Below the pieces are notes generated by a model, which worked only from the letters and a program-made list of their open reading frames with translations, was not told the origin of the DNA and made no database searches. DNA of 64,000 nucleotides from an uncultured bacterium (GTDB lineage Bacteria > Desulfobacterota_D > UBA1144): the NCBI GenBank assembly GCA_913050245.1, contig CAJWZJ010000004.1, positions 38,501 through 102,500 of the forward strand, read 5' to 3'. Within the stretch, counting starts at the first letter, position 1, and each line of letters starts with the position of its first letter. Below are positions 1 through 9,318 of this stretch, one piece after another. A program made the translations under genes and the position numbers.

Positions 1-1009
1 ATTTCTTGTAAGAAAGTTTTGATTTATTTTCCCTTAATATTTTAAAAGTTTTATTTAAATCTTCCTTGGGAACAGTGAATGTTAAATCTGTTTCTCCTTC
101 GGTGCTTATGTTTTGAACTATCATGTCTACGATAATACCTGACTGACTAATAGGTTTAAAAATTTTGCTAGCTATACCAGGAGTATCCTTTATTCCAATT
201 ATAGAAATTTTAGCCTGCTTCAAATCATGAGTAATGCCAGATACTACTTTTTTATCTTTTATTGGAATTTTATCTTCTTTCATTACTAGTGTCCCCTTTC
301 TACTGTTATTAAATGTAGATTTAACATATATTTTTATGTTTAACTGATTTGCCATTTCAACAGCTTTAGACTGAAGAACTTTTGAGCCTAAGCTGGACAT
401 TTCAAGCATTTCTTGATATGAAATATGATTAATTTTTTTTGCTTTATTATAAAGTCGCGGATCCGCCGAGTATATTCCATCTACGTCATCTTTTAGTAGT
501 TCACATCTATCTGCTTTTAAAATACCGGCAATAGCCACAGCTGATAAATCAGAACCACCTCGCCCAAGGGTTGTTATATCATTATTAGAATTAATACCTT
601 GAAATCCTGGAACAACCACAACAAATTTCTTTTTCAAATATTTTTTTATTTCTTTTGTTCCAATAGAAACTATTGAGGCTTTGCTATGTATATTGTTTGT
701 CATTAGATTAATTTTTGATGCATCTAATGAAATCGCATTAACATTTATTTCATTAAGGGCCATAACTAACAAGCTGGATGAAATTTTTTCCCCTGTAGAT
801 ATTATCTGATCATATTCTCTCTCATTAGGCACATCAGAGACAGAGTTGATTAATTTAATCAACCTATCAGTTTCTCCAGCCATTGCAGATACAACTAAAA
901 CAATGCTAACTCCTGTTTTTTTTAATTTTTTTATATTTAGCGCAATTTTTTTTATTTTTTTTATATCGGAAACACTAGTTCCACCATATTTTTGAACAAC
1001 AATTTTCAT
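1..1009 (-). CDS. lysC: Aspartokinase, C-terminus cut by the window edge
   Basis: Phosphorylates aspartate, the first step towards lysine, threonine and methionine. My own reading of the minus strand from the ATG at 1007-1009 gives an open frame to base 1 (about 336 residues). It starts with the kinase signature KYGGTSV at residues 7-13 and later has a TTLGRGGSD stretch, both typical of the amino-acid kinase fold; the tail enters an ACT regulatory domain with GIKDTPG. The last ~70 residues lie outside the window. The gene is 4 nt downstream of tsaE in the same direction, so probably cotranscribed. It fits with asd and dapA, which lie at 47-49 kb. Family assignment is firm. Confidence 0.93.
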   Translation of the reverse strand, partial: MKIVVQKYGGTSVSDIKKIKKIALNIKKLKKTGVSIVLVVSAMAGETDRLIKLINSVSDVPNEREYDQIISTGEKISSSLLVMALNEINVNAISLDASKINLMTNNIHSKASIVSIGTKEIKKYLKKKFVVVVPGFQGINSNNDITTLGRGGSDLSAVAIAGILKADRCELLKDDVDGIYSADPRLYNKAKKINHISYQEMLEMSSLGSKVLQSKAVEMANQLNIKIYVKSTFNNSRKGTLVMKEDKIPIKDKKVVSGITHDLKQAKISIIGIKDTPGIASKIFKPISQSGIIVDMIVQNISTEGETDLTFTVPKEDLNKTFKILRENKSKLSYKK

Positions 1010-1013
1010 AATC

Positions 1014-1448
1014 TTAAACTTCTAATTTTATCTCTCTTTGATTAATATTATCCTCTATAAATTTAAAATAAATACTTAAAGTCCTGTCTTCAAATTTATT
1101 TAGCTCGCTAATAAATTTTTCAGGCCATTCTATAAAATTAATTGAATTGCTTTGATTTAAACATTCATAGAAACCTATAGTCTCAAGTTCAAATATATCT
1201 TTAACTCTATATAAATCAAAATGATTTACTTGAAAATTATTTTTTGAATAATATGTATTGAGTATTAGAAAGCTAGGGCTTGAAACTTGATTGACTATAT
1301 TAATACTTTGGCAATATTCTCTGACAAAAGTTGTTTTACCAGCACCTAAATCACCGAAGAGAAGAATTATATTTTTCTTCTTAGATATTTTTTTAACTTC
1401 TTCAGCAAGTTCTTTTAATTCTATTAAATCGAATATTTTATTCATCAA
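1014..1448 (-). CDS. tsaE: TsaE, tRNA t6A biosynthesis ATPase
   Basis: ATPase partner of TsaB and TsaD in making threonylcarbamoyl-adenosine at position 37 of ANN-decoding tRNAs. The 144-residue length is usual. A Walker A motif GDLGAGKT sits at residues 32-39, followed by the family features SPSF and the HFDLYR segment near residues 76-81 and an EWPEK stretch near 107. Two ATGs open the frame (1448 and 1445) and I cannot choose between them. Its start overlaps the 3' end of nnr by 11 nt and lysC follows after 4 nt, so the three genes form one operon. TsaB is encoded at 8665-9297. Confidence 0.93.
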   Translation of the reverse strand: MMNKIFDLIELKELAEEVKKISKKKNIILLFGDLGAGKTTFVREYCQSINIVNQVSSPSFLILNTYYSKNNFQVNHFDLYRVKDIFELETIGFYECLNQSNSINFIEWPEKFISELNKFEDRTLSIYFKFIEDNINQREIKLEV

Positions 1449-3036
1449 TAGTTATTCTTAACCTTTCATCAAAATGGTTTTTATTAGAAATTTCAAAGCT
1501 TTTTGGAATATTTTTTATTATATCTGTAGCAAGAATCCCTCTGCTATGACTTTTATTGAATATTATATCTCCAGCCTTACCATGAATATAAACACCAATT
1601 ATTGCAGAGTTTAATTCTGAATATCCTTGAGCTGCCAAGCTCCCAATAATACCTGAAAGTGAATCACCCATTCCTCCTGTTGCCATTCCCTCGTTCCCTG
1701 AGCTATTAATATAAACATTATCATTAATGTCTGACACAACAGTTCTAAAACCTTTTAGTACCGTAATTAGTTTTGATTTCTTTGAAAAAGATCTTGCACA
1801 ATTATTTCTATCAATTTGAATGTCTTTTGTTTTTAGGCCTAATATTCTTGCCATTTCTCCGGGATGAGGAGTGATAATTATCTTACGCTTATATTTTTTT
1901 AACTTAAAGATATCATCTCCCAGGCTATTTAATGCATCAGCATCAAGAATAAATTTACAATCAAAATTTTTAATTAAATCAAATATTAGTTTTCTAAATT
2001 TTACATAATTACCCATTCCTGGTCCTATTACAATTGAACTAGGATTCTTTGTAAGCTTTGATTCTAAGTTTTTTATAAAATTTCTTTGATCAAATGTTTT
2101 TTTATCTTCAGAGTTAGGCATCTCAATTATTATTGCCTCTGGTACGCTTTTACTTATAGTATGTCCAATACATTTAGGTACACAAATACTAACTAATCCA
2201 CATCCTGCCCTGTAAGCTGACAAACCAGAAATTGTAATTGCTCCTGGCATATTTTTAGAACCACCGATTATTAAAGTATGACCATGACTACCCTTATTTG
2301 ATGACTTATCTCTGGGTAATAGTTGATTTATAAAAAATTTTTCATTTACAAAATAATTCTTTGTTATTGTCAAATCTTTATTTGGAGTACCTAAATTTAC
2401 TAAGTGGATTTTTTTTGATTTCTTGTAACCAGGATCATTAATCAGACCCACCTTCAAAATATCAAAAGTAATTGTTAAATCAGATTTTATGGATATTCCA
2501 AAATCGGTTCCTGTATCTGCAGATAGACCTGACGGAATATCTAGTGCACAAACTTTATTTTTAGATTTATTAATCATATTTATAACTTTATATATATGAG
2601 AATCTTTTCTTATATCTCTATTTAAACCAATCCCAAATATACCATCTAAGATTAAGTCATACCCCTGAATTGATTTGGTCGATATCTTTTCTATAAAAGT
2701 AGATTTTAGTTTTTTTAATATATTTATGTTCTCATTTAATTCTTTAGACCTTTTTCTTTTTGATTTTATTAGATAAATATTTACTTCAATGTTACTTACT
2801 TTAAGGTATCGAGCAACTACAGCTGCATCGCCACCATTATTTCCAAGACCAATAACTACTAGTACTTTTTTTAAATTAAAATTTTTTTTAATTATTTCTG
2901 AGGATTTGTAACCAGCAATCTCCATTCTTAATAGTGGGCTAATATTATATTTTCTACTTATTCTAGAGTCTATATATTTAGCCTCAACAGAATTTGCAAT
3001 ATTCATAATCAAATCATAAACCATCAAAAAATGCAT
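1438..3036 (-). CDS. nnr: Bifunctional NAD(P)HX epimerase / ADP-dependent dehydratase
   Basis: Repairs hydrated NADH and NADPH. The 532-residue protein has the YjeF_N epimerase domain first, with the GNNGGD signature near residue 65, then the carbohydrate-kinase-like dehydratase domain from about residue 245 (GSHGHTLIIGGS, a GPGMGN loop and the GGMGDSLSG signature near residue 455). This two-domain fusion is the common bacterial form. The long frame opens at 3036, but ATGs at 3024 and 3006 are also possible; the latter (MNIANSVEAK) looks closest to family N-termini. It is the first gene of the nnr-tsaE-lysC operon and divergent from the radical SAM gene. Confidence 0.92.
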   Translation of the reverse strand: MHFLMVYDLIMNIANSVEAKYIDSRISRKYNISPLLRMEIAGYKSSEIIKKNFNLKKVLVVIGLGNNGGDAAVVARYLKVSNIEVNIYLIKSKRKRSKELNENINILKKLKSTFIEKISTKSIQGYDLILDGIFGIGLNRDIRKDSHIYKVINMINKSKNKVCALDIPSGLSADTGTDFGISIKSDLTITFDILKVGLINDPGYKKSKKIHLVNLGTPNKDLTITKNYFVNEKFFINQLLPRDKSSNKGSHGHTLIIGGSKNMPGAITISGLSAYRAGCGLVSICVPKCIGHTISKSVPEAIIIEMPNSEDKKTFDQRNFIKNLESKLTKNPSSIVIGPGMGNYVKFRKLIFDLIKNFDCKFILDADALNSLGDDIFKLKKYKRKIIITPHPGEMARILGLKTKDIQIDRNNCARSFSKKSKLITVLKGFRTVVSDINDNVYINSSGNEGMATGGMGDSLSGIIGSLAAQGYSELNSAIIGVYIHGKAGDIIFNKSHSRGILATDIIKNIPKSFEISNKNHFDERLRITIDE

Positions 3037-3146
3037 TCCAATAGAAAACTTAAATATTTAACTTAAAATTGCATTAAAATTTAATAATTATAGTTATTAG
3101 CAAATTTTTTTTAATATAGTAATATTCAATATATTAGAAGATTGAT

Positions 3147-4124
3147 ATGTTAGATAGAAATAAAAATTTCATTGAATCGTTGAGCTTTTCAGCATTAGGT
3201 CTTTCTAAATTTTTGAAAACTAAAATATCTAATGCTCCTAAGCTTATTAATTTGGAAGTTACAAAATTGTGTAATGCTAGGTGTGATTTTTGTGATTATT
3301 GGCAAACTAGAAGTGAGGAAAGATTAGATGACTATACAGATTTGATTAAGAAAATCGATCCACTTGTTGTAATGGTAACCGGTGGTGAACCAATGTTGCG
3401 AAAAGATATAGTTGAGATAATAAGACAAATAAAATCTGCTTCTTTTTTTACCTATACAGGGATAATAACAAAAGGTGATCTGCTCAATATTGATAAAGCC
3501 AATAAAATGTATGAAGCAGGAATTGATCAGATTGCAATTTCTCTCGATTTTCTTGGAGATAGACATTCCGAAAATAGAGGAGTTAAGGGGTTATGGGATC
3601 ATATATCAAAATTGATTCCTGAAATTTCATCAAAATTACACAAAACAATATCCATAAATACCATCATAATGGATGATAATTTAGATCAAATAGTAAATAT
3701 GGCTAAGCAAGCTAGAGAGTGGAATGCCAATATATCATTTAGTTCTTACTCTGTTATGAAATCAAATAATGATAGTCACTTTGTTAAGGATGAAATATTA
3801 AGAGTCAAAGAAGTAATTAATGAACTACTTTCTCTCAAAAAGCAATGGAAAGATACTATTGTATCAAGCGATTATTATTTAAAGCAGATTCCAATTTTCT
3901 TTGAAAATGGACATGGCCCTGAATGTAATGCTGGGCATTCTTTTGTTACAGTAACACCTGATGGATTTATAAAAAGATGTTCTGAAATGCCTGCTGTTTG
4001 TCATTATACCGATTTTAAACCAGGATTTTTTAATAAAACAGAATGCACCACTTGCTGGTTTGGATGTAGAGGAGAAACTCAAGCTCCAGTGATGGAGAAG
4101 GCCAAAGAAATTATTGGTCTATAG
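3147..4124 (+). CDS. Radical SAM enzyme with SPASM-like C-terminal cluster domain, function unknown
   Basis: The 325-residue protein has the radical SAM cluster motif CNARCDFC with cysteines at 42, 46 and 49, and the SAM-binding GGEP at 79-82. The C-terminus has cysteines at 260, 278, 285, 300, 303 and 307. The first pair follows the SPASM pattern C-x12-G-x4-C and the last three form C-x2-C-x3-C, so one or two auxiliary [4Fe-4S] clusters are likely. SPASM enzymes usually modify peptides or proteins, but no small precursor frame is visible in the 110 nt upstream, and both neighbours are housekeeping genes. It is a single-gene unit; its 3' end overlaps convergent cysS by 14 bp. I do not recognise the exact subfamily. 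Confidence 0.85.
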   Translation: MLDRNKNFIESLSFSALGLSKFLKTKISNAPKLINLEVTKLCNARCDFCDYWQTRSEERLDDYTDLIKKIDPLVVMVTGGEPMLRKDIVEIIRQIKSASFFTYTGIITKGDLLNIDKANKMYEAGIDQIAISLDFLGDRHSENRGVKGLWDHISKLIPEISSKLHKTISINTIIMDDNLDQIVNMAKQAREWNANISFSSYSVMKSNNDSHFVKDEILRVKEVINELLSLKKQWKDTIVSSDYYLKQIPIFFENGHGPECNAGHSFVTVTPDGFIKRCSEMPAVCHYTDFKPGFFNKTECTTCWFGCRGETQAPVMEKAKEIIGL

Positions 4125-5463
4125 GTTCCCAAGTAGTTGAATCTTTATTATCAATTAGTATGAATCCAAGACTTTCAGCCTGGCTCCTTAATTCGTCAGC
4201 CAATTTCCAGTTTTTATCCTTCCTAGCATTATTTCTTTTTATAACTATTTCAGAAATCATTTCTTCGTTTATATTTTCTTTTTGATTTATAAAAATTTCG
4301 CGCCATCCTTTAATACCCATAACAAATTCAAATTCTTCAATCTCTTTTATATTTGATTGGTTAATTAAACCCTCATTGATATATTTAAAAAATATTCCAA
4401 AAGCTTTAGCAGTATTAAAGTCATCTAGCATGGCTTCTTTCCATAAATCTCTAAATCCCTTATCTCCAGAATTATTACCCTGGGTATTTATTTTTTTTAC
4501 TATTTTCCTAACACTTTTCTCTACCTCTAACAATTTTTCTTCTGATAAATCTACTGGAGTTCTATAATGATGAGAAAGAAAAAAAATTCTTATTAAATTA
4601 AAATTCCATTTATCTAATGCATCTCTAATGTTAATGATATTACCTATAGACTTAGACATTTTCTCTTGATTAATATTTATTAGGCCGTTGTGCAGCCAAT
4701 AATTTGCAAAGCAACCATCATTAATACTTTCTGATTGAGCTATTTCATTTTCATGATGAGGAAATATTAAGTCTCTTCCACCGCCATGAATATCGAAATT
4801 TTTTCCTAAGTGATTACAGCTCATAACCGAGCATTCTATATGCCACCCAGGCCTACCTTTTCCCCAAGGACTTTCCCACCCAGGTTCATCATCTTTTGCT
4901 TTTTTCCATAGAGCAAAATCTAAATCATTATTCTTATTAGGATTAAATTCAATTCTATGATTAGTTAGCATGGAATCAGTACTTTGATTTGATAATTTTC
5001 CGTAATCTTTAAATTTATCAATTTGAAAATATACATCTCCGTTAGATTCATAGGCAAACCCATTACTAATAATTCTGGATATTAAATCTATTATTCCATC
5101 TATATTGTCAGATACACAAGGTTGGAAATCAGGATCTATACATCCTAGATTTCTCATATCTTCAATATATTCTTGCTTAAATTTTTCAGAAATATCCTTT
5201 GAATCAACTCCAAGTTCACTGGCTTTATTTATGATTTTGTCATCTATATCAGTGAAATTTTTTACATAAGTAACCTCATATCCAACAATTCTTAAAAACC
5301 TGACAATGACATCAAATACGATTGCAGAACGAGCATGACCCATATGACTACTTGAATAAACTGTTGGTCCACATACGTAGATTCCGACCTTACCATCTTT
5401 TATTGGTTTAAATTCTTCTTTTTTATTAGACAAGGAATTGTATAGAATGAGATTTTTTTGCAT
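4111..5463 (-). CDS. cysS: Cysteinyl-tRNA synthetase
   Basis: Charges tRNA-Cys. The 450-residue class I synthetase has the CGPTVY zinc-site start near residue 30, the HIGH-like HMGH in SSHMGHARS, the second zinc region around GWHIECSVM, and KMSKS near residue 268 followed by IGNI. Length is close to the usual ~460. The ATG follows directly after the stop of the upstream SDR gene with no gap, so the pair is cotranscribed and probably translationally coupled. The 3' end runs 14 bp into the convergent radical SAM gene. Nothing is unusual in the active site. Confidence 0.96.
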   Translation of the reverse strand: MQKNLILYNSLSNKKEEFKPIKDGKVGIYVCGPTVYSSSHMGHARSAIVFDVIVRFLRIVGYEVTYVKNFTDIDDKIINKASELGVDSKDISEKFKQEYIEDMRNLGCIDPDFQPCVSDNIDGIIDLISRIISNGFAYESNGDVYFQIDKFKDYGKLSNQSTDSMLTNHRIEFNPNKNNDLDFALWKKAKDDEPGWESPWGKGRPGWHIECSVMSCNHLGKNFDIHGGGRDLIFPHHENEIAQSESINDGCFANYWLHNGLININQEKMSKSIGNIINIRDALDKWNFNLIRIFFLSHHYRTPVDLSEEKLLEVEKSVRKIVKKINTQGNNSGDKGFRDLWKEAMLDDFNTAKAFGIFFKYINEGLINQSNIKEIEEFEFVMGIKGWREIFINQKENINEEMISEIVIKRNNARKDKNWKLADELRSQAESLGFILIDNKDSTTWEPIDQ

Positions 5464-6267
5464 TTAAGAGAGCTCTTCTCCACCATCTATTCTTATTATA
5501 TTTCCAGTTATCCAATCAGCTCCGGGATGAGACAAGGCTATAATACTTCCAGAAACATCCTCAGGTAAAGTTAACCTATTACTTGGATTAGCTTTTAATG
5601 CACCATCAACAATTTCTTTATTCCCAGGAATTTTTTCTAGCGCAGGAGTTAAAGTCACACCAGCACATAATGAATTTGCGGTAATTCCATGTGGTGCCAG
5701 TTCAACAGCTAATTGTCTAATATGTGATTCGAGTGCTGATTTTGCAGCAGAAACTGGACCATAAGTAGGCCAAATTTTTCTACTTCCCGCACTAGACATT
5801 GCATATATTCTTGCATTTTTACTAAAAAGTTTTCTCGAACATACATCTTGGGTCCAATACACTAGTGAATTGGCCATTACATCTAATGTCATTTCCATAT
5901 TTTTTTGAGTAACATTTGCAGAATTATCCTCTGATACATAAGGTTTTAGTGATCCAAAAGCTAATGAATGTAAAAGTATTTTAATTTTCTTCTCATTATT
6001 TTTTAAAAATTCACTTACTTCATCAAGACATTCTCTTCTTTTTGTTTCATCAGCTGCATTTATATTATAAAATTTTGCTTTTGAACCATTTTTTTCAATT
6101 GTATTAATTATTTCCTCAACATTTTGCATAGTCCCCTTTCTGTCTAAATGAATTCCAATTATGTTAACACCATATTGAGATAATTTTTTTGAAACCTCAG
6201 CTCCAAATCCACTAGACGAACCCAAAATTAAAGCCCATTCATCTTTAAGCCAGTTTTTAATTTCCAT
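5464..6267 (-). CDS. Short-chain reductase, enoyl-ACP reductase (FabI/FabL)-like
   Basis: The 267-residue Rossmann protein starts its nucleotide site with GSSSGFGAEV at residues 16-25. The catalytic Tyr and Lys are spaced Y169-x6-K176, the Y-x6-K pattern of FabI/FabL enoyl reductases rather than the Y-x3-K of classical SDRs. It also has HSLAFGS near residue 100, matching the family's HS-AF region, and ends with TGNIIRIDGGEE. I infer an enoyl-[acyl-carrier-protein] reductase for the last step of fatty acid elongation; another acyl-CoA or acyl-ACP reductase role is possible. It is the first gene of a pair with cysS and is divergent from cinA. Confidence 0.72.
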   Translation of the reverse strand: MEIKNWLKDEWALILGSSSGFGAEVSKKLSQYGVNIIGIHLDRKGTMQNVEEIINTIEKNGSKAKFYNINAADETKRRECLDEVSEFLKNNEKKIKILLHSLAFGSLKPYVSEDNSANVTQKNMEMTLDVMANSLVYWTQDVCSRKLFSKNARIYAMSSAGSRKIWPTYGPVSAAKSALESHIRQLAVELAPHGITANSLCAGVTLTPALEKIPGNKEIVDGALKANPSNRLTLPEDVSGSIIALSHPGADWITGNIIRIDGGEELS

Positions 6268-6337
6268 ATTTACATCCTTTAGAAGTTTTTATAGACAGTT
6301 TACGCATTAAGGACTCATATTCAAGGTATTATAAGTA

Positions 6338-7582
6338 GTGTCTATGAAAAAAATTATAGAAATTATAACCACAGGTGATGAGATTTTATCTGGTATTACT
6401 CAAGATAGTAATTTTTATTGGTTGTGCGAGAATATTTTTGCAAGGGGCCTCAAAATTGACTTTCACCAATGTATTGGTGATGATTTGGACAATCTTGTTA
6501 ATTCGCTTGATCTCGCATTATCAAGATCAAATATCATTATATTTACCGGTGGCTTGGGCCCAACTTCAGATGATTTAACTCGTGAAGCAGCCTCAAAATT
6601 TTTTGGAATGAGTCTGAAATACAATAAAAAAATAGAAAACAAGATTAAAGAAATTTTTAAAAGAAGAAAAAGAAAATATTCAAATACTAATAAAAAACAA
6701 TCTTATTTCCCTGAGGGATCAAAAATTATTTCAAACCCATTTGGAACAGCAGATGGTTTTTTAATAAAGAAAAATAAGGCAGCATTTTATTTCTATCCAG
6801 GCGTTCCGAAAGAATTAAAAGCAATGGTTGAAATTTCTCTATTTAAAGATATTGAAAAAATCATTCAATCCTCCAAGAACTTTATGAACTCTGAGATGCT
6901 AAAGATTTATGGATTACCAGAATCAGAAGTAGCTGATAAGATAAAAACAATTAAATCAAATAAAACTCAAATTGGATATAGACCTAATAATTTTGAAATT
7001 CACTTAAGATTAAATTCTTTTGGAAAAACAAAAAAAGATGCCACTCTTGAGTCAACAAGGATTAAAAAAAAGATTTATAAAAAATTAAATCAATATATTT
7101 TTTCAGATGATGATACAAATCTTCCTGAAGCTGTATTCCAAATTTTACTAAAAAAAAGAAAAAAAATATCATTTGCCGAATCATGTACTGGAGGAATGAT
7201 TTCTAATTCATTTACTGACATACCTGGCTCATCGAGGGTTTATGGAACTGGTGTTAATACCTATAGTAATGAATCTAAATCAAAAATTTTAAATGTTCCA
7301 AAAAACTTATTGTCTAAGTATGGTGCAGTTAGTCGTCAAGTCGTAAGATCAATGGTAATAAATTTAGTTAAAACATCTGGAAGTGACATTGGTGTTGCAA
7401 TTTCTGGGATAGCAGGACCTGGTGGAGGTTCTAAAGAAAAGCCAGTTGGTACAGTCTTTGCTGCATATTATATAGATGGATTAATTAAATCCAAGAAATA
7501 TTTTTTCACTGGAACAAGAAAAACTGTGAAGCTTAGGACAACTCTTGAGGTATTCGATTATCTAAGAAGAAACATCAAATAA
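6338..7582 (+). CDS. cinA: CinA family protein (nicotinamide mononucleotide deamidase)
   Basis: Full-length two-domain CinA: an N-terminal molybdopterin-binding-like domain (ITTGDEILSG near residue 8, then FTGGLGPTSDD near 68) and a C-terminal PncC-type NMN amidase domain (SFAESCTGGM near residue 278, GVAISGIAGPGG near 350, PVGTVF). The family recycles pyridine nucleotides. Two starts are possible: GTG at 6338, with AAGG 11 nt upstream, and ATG at 6344, whose product MKKIIEIITTGDE matches family N-termini better. It is followed by recA after 55 nt, an arrangement seen in many proteobacteria. Confidence 0.93.
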   Translation: MSMKKIIEIITTGDEILSGITQDSNFYWLCENIFARGLKIDFHQCIGDDLDNLVNSLDLALSRSNIIIFTGGLGPTSDDLTREAASKFFGMSLKYNKKIENKIKEIFKRRKRKYSNTNKKQSYFPEGSKIISNPFGTADGFLIKKNKAAFYFYPGVPKELKAMVEISLFKDIEKIIQSSKNFMNSEMLKIYGLPESEVADKIKTIKSNKTQIGYRPNNFEIHLRLNSFGKTKKDATLESTRIKKKIYKKLNQYIFSDDDTNLPEAVFQILLKKRKKISFAESCTGGMISNSFTDIPGSSRVYGTGVNTYSNESKSKILNVPKNLLSKYGAVSRQVVRSMVINLVKTSGSDIGVAISGIAGPGGGSKEKPVGTVFAAYYIDGLIKSKKYFFTGTRKTVKLRTTLEVFDYLRRNIK

Positions 7583-7637
7583 ATTATATGGAAACAATGT
7601 CTTAAATCCTGTATATTAGAAAAATAGGAGTAATAAG

Positions 7638-8660
7638 TTGCCAGATACCAAGAAAAATTCAGATAACGATGATTCTAAAGATAAGCTGAAAGCAATTGAA
7701 TCAACAATATCATCAATAGAAAAACAATTTGGTAAAGGCTCAATAATGAGACTTGATGGTGATAGTGTAAAAGATGTTGTATCTATTTCATCCGGATCAA
7801 TATGCATTGATAGTGCACTTGGTGTTGGTGGATTCCCTAGAGGAAGAATTATTGAAATCTATGGCCCTGAAGCTTCTGGCAAGACAACACTGGCTCTACA
7901 TGCAATAGCAGAAACCCAATCTAATGGTGGCGTCACAGCTTTTGTTGATGCTGAACATGCATTTGATCCTTCTTATGCGAAAGGTATCGGGATTAAAAAT
8001 GAAGAATTATTAATTTCTCAGCCAGATTATGGAGAACAAGCGCTAGAAATAGTTGATCAGCTTGTGAGAAGTTCGGCAGTTGACATGGTTGTTGTTGATT
8101 CAGTAGCAGCCTTAACTCCAAAGTCAGAACTTGATGGAGAGATGGGAGACACTCATGTAGGGCTTCAAGCTAGGCTCATGTCACAAGCATTAAGAAAAAT
8201 TACAGCTACTGTATCTAGGTCAAAGTGCACAGTAATTTTTATAAATCAATTAAGAATGAAAATCGGTGTTCCTTCATATATGAGTCCTGAAACAACAACT
8301 GGTGGAAATGCATTAAAATTTTATTCATCTGTAAGGTTGGATGTTAGAAGAATAGCGTCGATTAAAACTCCAGATAGTGTTGTTGGTAATAGAGTTAGAG
8401 TAAAAGTGGTTAAGAATAAAGTAGCTCCTCCTTTTAAAGAGGCTGAAGTTGATATTATTTTTGGAAAAGGGATATCTAAGCTTGGAGAATTAATTGATTT
8501 AGGTGTTGAATTTGGTTTTGTCGAAAAAGCCGGTGCATGGTTTTCTTACTCTGGAGAAAGAATAGGGCAAGGTCGAGATAACGCTCAAAAATTTTTAAAC
8601 GAAAATTCAGATATGAAAAAGAAACTAGAGAAAGAGATAAAATCCAAAATTCAACTATAA
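7638..8660 (+). CDS. recA: Recombinase RecA
   Basis: Strand-exchange protein for homologous recombination and repair. The 340-residue protein has Walker A GPEASGKT at residues 76-83, the MRLD start region, an [11 protein letters not shown] segment (L2 region) and the C-terminal domain with KAGAWFSY. The start is a TTG at 7638 with the Shine-Dalgarno AGGAG at 7626-7630, 7 nt upstream; no ATG is available in the conserved N-terminal region. A -10-like TATATT lies near 7612. I see no SOS box of a kind I recognise. tsaB follows after only 4 nt. Confidence 0.98.
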   Translation: MPDTKKNSDNDDSKDKLKAIESTISSIEKQFGKGSIMRLDGDSVKDVVSISSGSICIDSALGVGGFPRGRIIEIYGPEASGKTTLALHAIAETQSNGGVTAFVDAEHAFDPSYAKGIGIKNEELLISQPDYGEQALEIVDQLVRSSAVDMVVVDSVAALTPKSELDGEMGDTHVGLQARLMSQALRKITATVSRSKCTVIFINQLRMKIGVPSYMSPETTTGGNALKFYSSVRLDVRRIASIKTPDSVVGNRVRVKVVKNKVAPPFKEAEVDIIFGKGISKLGELIDLGVEFGFVEKAGAWFSYSGERIGQGRDNAQKFLNENSDMKKKLEKEIKSKIQL

Positions 8661-8664
8661 CTAT

Positions 8665-9297
8665 ATGAACTCACTGTCCGTAAATACTTCTGCAAGATCA
8701 ACCAGTATATGTATAAATAGCAATAATAACTTACATAGTAAATTTTTAGATTCAAACAAACCTAATCATTGTGAGGTTTTAATACCAATGGTTAACGAAG
8801 CTTTATCCGAAACAGGTATAAGTTTAAAAAATTTAGATGAAATTAGAGTAAATACAGGGCCAGGAAATTTAGTTTCATTGAGGATTGGAATAACTTTTGT
8901 AAATGTTTTATCAAGAAATCTAAATATTCCTGTTTATGGAATACCTTCCTTTTATGCTCATATAAATAGAAAAAAAATTCAAAAATCTGCATATCTGATT
9001 GCAATAAATATTAGGAATGGCTTTTATTCTTATGCAAAAATTGATTCTTGTTCAATGCAAATTATTGATTTTAATTTAAGGGCAAGTAAGAACATATTGC
9101 ATTCCATATCCCTTAATGATTGTGTTTTATTGTCTGATTCACTTATTGATGATGTTTTAATAGATATGGGATTTAAAGAAAATATCATTTCTGCTGATGA
9201 TTTAGCAAGGGTAGATGTATATAATTTAACCAGTCTAGTTCAACAAGATTCCCCAATTAAACCAATTAACGAATATTCTTTTATAGTTAATAACTAA
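8665..9297 (+). CDS. tsaB: TsaB-like tRNA t6A biosynthesis protein
   Basis: Inactive-protease-like partner that holds TsaD and TsaE in the t6A complex. The 210-residue protein has the ASKA-fold features: a short start LSVNTSARSTSICI (family usually has LAIDTS), a conserved-type ...HCEVLIPMVNEAL helix, and NTGPGNLVSLRIG near residues 68-80, a variant of GPGSFTGLRIG. The C-terminal half is poorly conserved, as in the family. It sits 4 nt after recA and ends 21 nt before ilvB. The gene is divergent, but the two motifs and the presence of tsaE make the call reasonable. Confidence 0.82.
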   Translation: MNSLSVNTSARSTSICINSNNNLHSKFLDSNKPNHCEVLIPMVNEALSETGISLKNLDEIRVNTGPGNLVSLRIGITFVNVLSRNLNIPVYGIPSFYAHINRKKIQKSAYLIAINIRNGFYSYAKIDSCSMQIIDFNLRASKNILHSISLNDCVLLSDSLIDDVLIDMGFKENIISADDLARVDVYNLTSLVQQDSPIKPINEYSFIVNN

Positions 9298-9305
9298 ATT
9301 TGATA

Positions 9306-9311
9306 TATAAT
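9306..9311 (+). promoter_or_regulatory. -10 box of ilvB, leaderless start likely
   Basis: TATAAT ends 7 nt before the ilvB ATG at 9319, so transcription should start at or within 1-2 nt of the start codon. No Shine-Dalgarno is present. I see no good -35 at 16-18 bp; ATAGTT is the best. The box lies just after the tsaB stop. Confidence 0.5.
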
Positions 9312-9318
9312 AAATCGA

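Noticed and set aside
3037-3146. Hidden precursor peptide upstream of the radical SAM gene
   Set aside because: No open frame with a start and Shine-Dalgarno in this AT-rich 110-nt gap.
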